Assembly (NCBI GenBank): GCA_937982385.1
Contig: CALJMC010000040.1
Span: 1 to 10,228, forward strand
Length of the DNA stretch: 10,228 nucleotides
DNA from: an uncultured Rickettsiales bacterium
GTDB lineage: Bacteria > Pseudomonadota > Alphaproteobacteria > Rickettsiales > UBA998
Direction of reading: 5' to 3'
Shown here: positions 6,354-10,228 of the stretch, in pieces
How positions within the stretch are numbered: position 1 is the first letter of the stretch
Layout of the letters: every line of letters starts with the position of its first letter
The notes under the pieces: model-generated
Seen by the model: the letters and a program-made list of their open reading frames with translations, nothing else
Database searches by the model: none
What the model was told of the DNA's origin: nothing
Position numbers and translations under genes: made by a program

Positions 6354-7823
6354 ATGTCTGAAGGTAATGGAATTTTTGTTGGTACAGGTGAAGATAAGCA
6401 GCATCTTCTTTATAAGCTAGCAAACCGTCATGGGCTCATTGCAGGAGCGACAGGCACAGGTAAAACCGTAACATTACAAATTCTGGCAGAAGGCTTTTCC
6501 AAAGCGGGTGTGCCAGTATTTATGGCAGATGTGAAGGGTGACCTGTCGGGTATATCTCAATCTGGCAGCGCTGAGTTTAAATTACATGACAAGCTTCTTT
6601 CTCGTGCGGAGAAAATTGGTTTGGATGATTATGGTTATCGCGATTTCCATACCATATTTTGGGATTTATATGGCGAACAAGGTCACCCCATTCGTACGAC
6701 CATTACGGATATGGGTGCCCAACTTCTCTCAAATTTGATGGAATTGAACGATACACAAGAAGGTGTTTTGAACATTGCTTATGTGGTGGCGGAAGAGAAA
6801 AAACTTCCGCTCATAGATTTGAAAGACTTGCGCGCAATGCTGACCTATCTGTCAGACCATGCTAAGGATATTCAGACACGCTATGGCAATGTATCAGCGT
6901 CATCCGTTGGCGCAATTCAGCGCCGTTTACTTGTACTAGAACAGCAAGGCGCTGAAAACTTTTTTGGTGAGCCAGCCCTTCAACTCTCAGACATGATGTT
7001 AAAACGTGGTCAAGAAGGCTACATTAATATTTTGGCAGCGGATAAGCTGATTAATTCGCCAAAGCTTTATTCAACCTTCTTGCTGTGGATGCTGACAAAA
7101 TTATTTGATGAGCTGCCAGAAGTCGGAAACCCTGATAAACCTAAATTGGTGTTTTTCTTTGATGAAGCACATTTGTTGTTTGAAGATGCTCCCAAAGCAT
7201 TACTCGACAAAGTTGAGCAAGTGGTGCGCTTGATTCGTTCAAAAGGTGTGGGTGTATTCTTTGTGACGCAAAACCCAATGGATGTGCCTGATGATGTGCT
7301 GGGGCAACTCGGAAATCGTGTGCAGCATGCCTTGCGTGCCTTTACGCCGCGTGATCAAAAAGCGGTGAGAGTAGCGGCCCAAACTTTCCGTCAGAATCCT
7401 AAATTTAAAGCGGAAGATGCTATTACTGAATTAGGCATTGGTGAAGCATTGGTGTCGATGCTTGATCCAAAAGCGGCCCCGTCTATTGTTGAGCGTGCGC
7501 TTATTCGCCCGCCAGAATCCCGCTTGGGACCAGCAACAAAAGAGGAACGTGCAAAGGTAATGGCAGCAAGCCCAATAGCAGGAGTCTATGAAGCGCTGAG
7601 GGACCGTGAGTCAGCTTTCGAACAGCTAGAAGAAGTGCGTGCAGAAGAAGCTGAGGCCGCTGCTGAGGCAGAAGAAGCGGAAGCAAAAGAGAAAGCGTCT
7701 AAGCCTGCACGTAAATCTACACGTATGGGAATGGGGCAATCTATAATGCGTTCAGTGCTTAGAAGCATAGGTACCAAGGTTGCAGGACGTGTTTTGTCAG
7801 CTATTTTCAAAAGCATAAAATAG
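6354..7823 (+). CDS. HerA-like/DUF853 P-loop ATPase (YjgR type)
   Basis: The 489-residue product belongs to the DUF853 group of HerA/FtsK-superfamily ATPases, of which E. coli YjgR is a member; its cellular job is unknown. The start shows GNGIFVGTGEDKQHLLYKLA, then Walker A GATGTGKT (31-38) and the MADVKGDLSG segment (58-66). Walker B is LVFFFDEAH (265-273), followed by VTQNP (304-308) and DVLGQLGNRVQHALRAFTP (314-331, with candidate arginine fingers). The end has a Glu/Ala-rich linker (about 421-450) and a basic, amphipathic C-terminus. Length is normal for the family. The start is fixed by AAGGA seven bases upstream and an in-frame TGA two codons upstream. No partner nuclease such as NurA is nearby, arguing against a HerA-NurA end-resection pair here. 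Confidence 0.92.
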   Translation: MSEGNGIFVGTGEDKQHLLYKLANRHGLIAGATGTGKTVTLQILAEGFSKAGVPVFMADVKGDLSGISQSGSAEFKLHDKLLSRAEKIGLDDYGYRDFHTIFWDLYGEQGHPIRTTITDMGAQLLSNLMELNDTQEGVLNIAYVVAEEKKLPLIDLKDLRAMLTYLSDHAKDIQTRYGNVSASSVGAIQRRLLVLEQQGAENFFGEPALQLSDMMLKRGQEGYINILAADKLINSPKLYSTFLLWMLTKLFDELPEVGNPDKPKLVFFFDEAHLLFEDAPKALLDKVEQVVRLIRSKGVGVFFVTQNPMDVPDDVLGQLGNRVQHALRAFTPRDQKAVRVAAQTFRQNPKFKAEDAITELGIGEALVSMLDPKAAPSIVERALIRPPESRLGPATKEERAKVMAASPIAGVYEALRDRESAFEQLEEVRAEEAEAAAEAEEAEAKEKASKPARKSTRMGMGQSIMRSVLRSIGTKVAGRVLSAIFKSIK

Positions 7824-7837
7824 CCCCCTAGCTTCAA

Positions 7838-7855
7838 TTGTCATTAAACTGTCAT
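7838..7855 (+). promoter_or_regulatory. Pho-box-like PhoB site
   Basis: TTGTCAT-TAAA-CTGTCAT matches the PhoB box consensus (two CTGTCAT repeats separated by four AT-rich bases) at 13 of 14 repeat positions and has an AT-only spacer. It lies 55 bases upstream of the ATG at 7911. A possible -35/-10 pair follows (TACAAT 7855-7860, N17, TATACC 7878-7883). The box is about one helical turn further from this -10 than is usual in E. coli. Confidence 0.5.
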
Positions 7856-7910
7856 ACAATGGCGTGTTGTTTTGCGCTATACCAACCTCATAACATTTAT
7901 GGGGTTTACT

Positions 7911-8156
7911 ATGTCAGATGATGATAAAACAAAAAAGCAGGTAGGTAATGTTGTTAACTTAGATGATGTTCGAGATGAAAAAGCAAAGTTGGCTAAAGGT
8001 AAAGAAAATAATTCCTCAGGTTCTGATGCTGAGGGAGAGAAAGGCGGAGAGCTTAATCTAGGGTCGATAGGTGTTGATGTTTCAGAATTAGTAAAAAAAT
8101 CGAACAAAGTTTACCTCCAGCAGATCCCGCTCCTCTGCACCCTCTTACCGAATTAG
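7911..8156 (+). CDS. Uncharacterised polar protein; front half of a two-frame membrane gene
   Basis: No family is recognised. The frame starts at the ATG at 7911, six bases after GGGG; a TTG at 7872 and an ATG at 7899 are possible but less likely. Residues 1-63 are very polar and acidic/lysine-rich (MSDDDKTKKQ..., NNSSGSDAEGEKGG) and look disordered and cytosolic, ending GVDVSELVKK. After an A7 run (8093-8099) the frame yields only 18 residues of different character before TAG. The -1 frame is open across the same stretch and leads into a proline-rich linker and the membrane segment of the next entry. I therefore think residues after 63 are not the main product and that the full protein is about 261 residues. 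Cause may be programmed frameshifting, a mutation or a sequencing error. Confidence 0.65.
   Translation: MSDDDKTKKQVGNVVNLDDVRDEKAKLAKGKENNSSGSDAEGEKGGELNLGSIGVDVSELVKKSNKVYLQQIPLLCTLLPN
8093..8099 (+). other. A_AAA_AAA slippery heptamer at a frame junction
   Basis: In the zero frame the codons read GTA AAA AAA TCG, so the heptamer A_AAA_AAA is phased exactly as an X_XXY_YYZ slippery site. A -1 slip continues ATC GAA CAA into the open downstream frame. A weak five-pair hairpin (GCAGA 8120-8124 / TCTGC 8134-8138) lies 20 bases downstream. No convincing upstream Shine-Dalgarno stimulator is seen. Confidence 0.45.
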
Positions 8157-8695
8157 TGGATAAAATAGATTTTACGCCAAGAGCCTTAGCTATAATCTTA
8201 TTTTCTTTAGCTTTGTTTCAGACTGGCTATAGTCATTACAATAAGAATAAAGTTTTAGATGCGTATAAAGACCTCGTTACTATTAAGGGCGCCCTTAACC
8301 CTGAAAAATATGATTTCGAGATTATAGAAGATAATGGGTTTGAAGTAGATGGCGTTCAAATAATAAATAAAGAGACAGGTGAAAAATGCTCTTTTCTTTT
8401 TTCAGATAATGCTAAAGATATTGTTACCCAGTCTTATGAAGAGCAGCAAGCACATTTGGACAGCGATATAACCAGTGAGACGACATTTGAAGACATGCTT
8501 GAGCGTTTAACGCCGTTAGTTGAAAATGGGGAAATTACATGCTCACAGCCCAGCATACTTGAAGACATGCTGGGTTCAGTGAAAAATGCTGAGCAAGCTA
8601 TCACATATGGTGAGGCAAATGCTGCTATTGAAACTTCAGTGCCTGCAGCTGATACGTCAAGCCTTGGTGTGAACTATTCTATTATGAGAGATTAA
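8156..8695 (+). CDS. Uncharacterised single-pass membrane protein; rear half of a two-frame gene
   Basis: No family is recognised. As an independent gene it would start at the GTG at 8156, overlapping the preceding TAG by one base (TAGTG) with no ribosome-binding sequence. The frame is open further upstream to the A7 run, reading IEQSLPPADPAPLHPLTELV, a proline-rich linker that looks genuine. One hydrophobic segment (RALAIILFSLALFQTGY, about residues 9-25 of the GTG form) should span the membrane. The remaining roughly 150 residues are acidic and contain two cysteines (GEKC and ITCSQ); with a polar front half inside, they would face the periplasm, where a disulfide is possible. The C-terminus ends NYSIMRD. 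Its stop shares bases with that of the convergent usp gene. A fused product from 7911 is my preferred reading. Confidence 0.65.
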   Translation: MDKIDFTPRALAIILFSLALFQTGYSHYNKNKVLDAYKDLVTIKGALNPEKYDFEIIEDNGFEVDGVQIINKETGEKCSFLFSDNAKDIVTQSYEEQQAHLDSDITSETTFEDMLERLTPLVENGEITCSQPSILEDMLGSVKNAEQAITYGEANAAIETSVPAADTSSLGVNYSIMRD

Positions 8696-9180
8696 GCCAA
8701 CTTGGCGATTTCTTCTCGTGAGAGATTTCCGGGAACCAATACCAGTGGAATATGGAGTTCATCGCCTACTTGTGATGAGAGGAATGAAGTGAGTTTTCCG
8801 CGAGCAGCATTGTTGGCGGCTACACCGACAACAAGCAAGTTTGCACTGCATTTCTCAGAATTTGCATGCTCCAAAATAGAGTCACCCACTGCGCCCTCAT
8901 AGAGAATGGTGGTTGGTTCTACACCCATCATTTCGACGGCTTCTTTTTTCATTGCTTCTAGGAGGATTTCGCCCTCTTCTATGCTCTCTTCCGTCATTTT
9001 ATCGGCGATAGAAAAGATAGATTCGGTGAAAGGTGGCTCGACCACATGCAGCAAAGTCACGCGCGAATCGCAATGAATGGCACGCATACACGCAAACATA
9101 AGCGCAGTACGAGACTCAGCTGCTTTATCTACGCATACAAGAAAATTTACATCGTCATCTAATGCAGGAACATCAATCAT
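8692..9180 (-). CDS. UspA-type universal stress protein
   Basis: The 162-residue product has the single-domain Usp fold pattern: first strand FLVCVDKAAESRTAL (13-27) with the conserved Asp18, then VTLLHVVEP, ILYEGAVGDSILEHA and LLVVG (115-119), ending IPLVLVPG. Usp proteins are cytosolic and often bind ATP; roles are varied and stress-related. The usual ATP loop G-x2-G-x9-G-S/T is poorly kept here (GVAANNAARGKLTSFLSS), so nucleotide binding is doubtful. I chose the ATG at 9180, preceded by AAAGGG; the longer open frame from 9297 would add 39 non-Usp residues overlapping the upstream gene's end. Its TAA shares bases with the TAA of the plus-strand gene ending at 8695. The exporter genes upstream suggest a linked unit. 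Confidence 0.85.
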   Translation of the reverse strand: MIDVPALDDDVNFLVCVDKAAESRTALMFACMRAIHCDSRVTLLHVVEPPFTESIFSIADKMTEESIEEGEILLEAMKKEAVEMMGVEPTTILYEGAVGDSILEHANSEKCSANLLVVGVAANNAARGKLTSFLSSQVGDELHIPLVLVPGNLSREEIAKLA

Positions 9181-9224
9181 TTTCAACCCTTTATAATGGT
9201 TAGAATGGTAGCATATTATTTGTG

Positions 9225-9255
9225 AAAAACAAACGACTTGTTTTATAAGCGTTTG
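9225..9255 (-). terminator. Hairpin plus T-run after the Alph_Pro_TM gene
   Basis: On the reverse strand CAAACGCTT pairs with AAGTCGTTTG, giving nine pairs with one bulged base and a seven-base loop, followed by T5. The stem contains the stop codon of the gene ending at 9243. It could end or thin out transcription before usp. Confidence 0.5.
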
Positions 9256-10004
9256 AAAACCGTACTGGCAAACCAGCCACCAAAGAGCGCAACGCATACC
9301 GCGATAAACCCATAGAGAAGCGGGTTTTGATGGGCCATTTGATAGACAAATGCGTCAAACCCAACCTTATAGACATTGATAGGAGTTGTGTGCATGCCAA
9401 CTAGCTCGCCCCCACTAAAGAGATAGAGCTCGGCGGTATATTTGCCGCGTGGGGTGATGTCAGGAAATGGAATGCTGATTTTGAATAATGTTTCACCAAT
9501 AAATTCTACGTCACTTGATGATTGATTATAAAGCTTTTGTGCACGCATTGAGCGAATGAGTGCACGTGAAAAACTTTTACGCTCGCTATCTTCGATGAGG
9601 CTGGGCTCAGGTATGTCGTCATCTAACGGCATGTAGGGAGAAATGGCAGCGTTATAGCCGATGCCTAGCGCTTGATAATAAATGGATTTTTTGATTTTTT
9701 CATAGCTGCGTGATGAGGCTAAATGATAGAATCCCGGGATAAAAGAAAATTCTTCTTCGGCTCTGTTAATCCATATACCATAAGCTCTTTCTTTACGGCG
9801 CACCGTGGCTTTGCGGTCTGGTCCACGTACAACCACAACAATATCGCCAGGTTCATTACGCGCGCCAAACAAGATAAGTTCCGTGCCGCTAAAGGCAGTG
9901 TGAAGGGTGATTTCGTGATTGGAAATATCACCAACCAGAGGTTTTGCTTGTGCCGTGCCAATCATTACAAAGAGGATTAAGAGCGTGCGCCAGAGTGTCA
10001 TCAT
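9243..10004 (-). CDS. Alph_Pro_TM (TIGR02186) membrane-anchored periplasmic protein
   Basis: This 253-residue protein matches the alphaproteobacterial TIGR02186/PF09608 family, function unknown. Residues 1-20 (MMTLWRTLLILFVMIGTAQA) form a signal peptide with a likely cut after Ala20. The middle contains the family-like ELILFGARN, DIVVVVRGP, ITPRGKYTAELYLFSGGELV and INVYKVG blocks. A C-terminal helix (about 229-250) followed by KRL should anchor it in the inner membrane with the bulk in the periplasm. Its ATG overlaps the TGA of the upstream TauE/SafE gene (ATGA, 10001-10004), which indicates translational coupling and supports this start. In this family's genomes it commonly sits beside such an exporter, so it probably assists it; that role is inferred. 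Confidence 0.9.
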   Translation of the reverse strand: MMTLWRTLLILFVMIGTAQAKPLVGDISNHEITLHTAFSGTELILFGARNEPGDIVVVVRGPDRKATVRRKERAYGIWINRAEEEFSFIPGFYHLASSRSYEKIKKSIYYQALGIGYNAAISPYMPLDDDIPEPSLIEDSERKSFSRALIRSMRAQKLYNQSSSDVEFIGETLFKISIPFPDITPRGKYTAELYLFSGGELVGMHTTPINVYKVGFDAFVYQMAHQNPLLYGFIAVCVALFGGWFASTVFKRL

Positions 10005-10228
10005 GATGTATTCTCCAAAGTTAGGCTGAATATATCATCAGGGGTGGCAAGTAACCCAAGAGCAAGCTTGAAGGCAACTGCCAATACAATCAGCGCAAGG
10101 AGCCCGCGAAGATATTCTGTCGGAAGCTTGGTCGCTAAGCGTGTACCAATTTGCGCACTGATAACAGAGCCTGTCAGTAGCATCATTGCCAGAATGACAT
10201 CGACTGTTTGGTTTTGGGTGGCATGCAG
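10001..10228 (-). CDS. TauE/SafE family permease, C-terminal part (cut by window edge)
   Basis: Seventy-five residues plus stop are visible. They begin LHATQNQTVDVILAMMLLTG, then SVISAQIGTRLATKLPTEYL, then a final hydrophobic helix (GLLALIVLAVAFKLALGLL) and a short tail. This matches the second half-repeat of TauE/SafE permeases, inner-membrane proteins linked to export of sulfite, sulfoacetate or related anions. The substrate here is unknown. The gene enters from the right edge, so its start and first domain are not seen. The stop overlaps the start of the Alph_Pro_TM gene by four bases, showing that the two form an operon. Confidence 0.9.
   Translation of the reverse strand: MHATQNQTVDVILAMMLLTGSVISAQIGTRLATKLPTEYLRGLLALIVLAVAFKLALGLLATPDDIFSLTLENTS

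Noticed and set aside
7586..7837. Minus-strand open frame opposite the HerA-like gene's tail
   Set aside because: Its Ala/Ser-rich product simply mirrors the Glu/Ala-rich linker of the ATPase.
9181..9297. N-terminal extension of the usp frame (39 extra residues)
   Set aside because: The extra sequence lacks Usp character, overlaps the end and terminator of the Alph_Pro_TM gene, and the ATG at 9180 has its own AAAGGG.
1..10228. GANTC sites as evidence of cell-cycle methylation control
   Set aside because: They occur many times inside genes across the window, so single promoter occurrences are not informative alone.
1..10228. tRNA, rRNA, riboswitch, CRISPR, insertion sequence or defence-system genes
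   Set aside because: I looked on both strands and found no clover-leaf, repeat-spacer pattern, transposase or terminal inverted repeats.

Overview
The window looks like chromosome of an alphaproteobacterium with moderate, AT-leaning base composition. Three things point there: an Alph_Pro_TM (TIGR02186) gene beside a TauE/SafE exporter, a Maf paralogue of the type I know from alphaproteobacteria, and a TTAA-N7-TTAAC site of the CtrA kind. I cannot place it below class. I see no tRNA, rRNA, CRISPR, insertion sequence or integrase, and no gene-free stretch over 300 bases (the longest is 5093-5359).

Layout. 1-316 (-) is the N-terminal part of ribonuclease HII, cut by the window edge. 482-1078 (+) is a Maf-family nucleotide pyrophosphatase, convergent with a zapE-era pair (3131-1100, -) whose genes overlap by 14 bases. 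Overlapping divergent promoters separate zapE from panC-pyrE (3213-4691, +). A coiled-coil orphan (5092-4670, -) runs back into the end of pyrE. An AT-rich intergenic region with a CtrA-like site leads to a small basic protein with a phage-like look (5360-5725, +). A strong hairpin separates this from a DUF2780-type protein (6222-5785, -). A HerA-like/DUF853 ATPase follows (6354-7823, +). Next is a Pho-box-like sequence and a membrane protein split by a -1 frame change at an A7 run (7911-8695, +). Last, on the minus strand, come a TauE/SafE exporter (partial), an Alph_Pro_TM protein and a UspA-type protein.

How they work together. Most of the left half is housekeeping: genome maintenance (rnhB), nucleotide-pool control (maf), ribosome maturation and division (era, zapE), pantothenate and pyrimidine synthesis (panC, pyrE). 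The right half is less understood: an exporter module with unknown substrate and several uncharacterised genes.

The most interesting part is 7838-8695, where a Pho-box-like repeat precedes a two-frame membrane gene with a canonical A_AAA_AAA heptamer exactly at the frame junction. Second is 5093-5725, a candidate cell-cycle-controlled small gene of possible phage ancestry.
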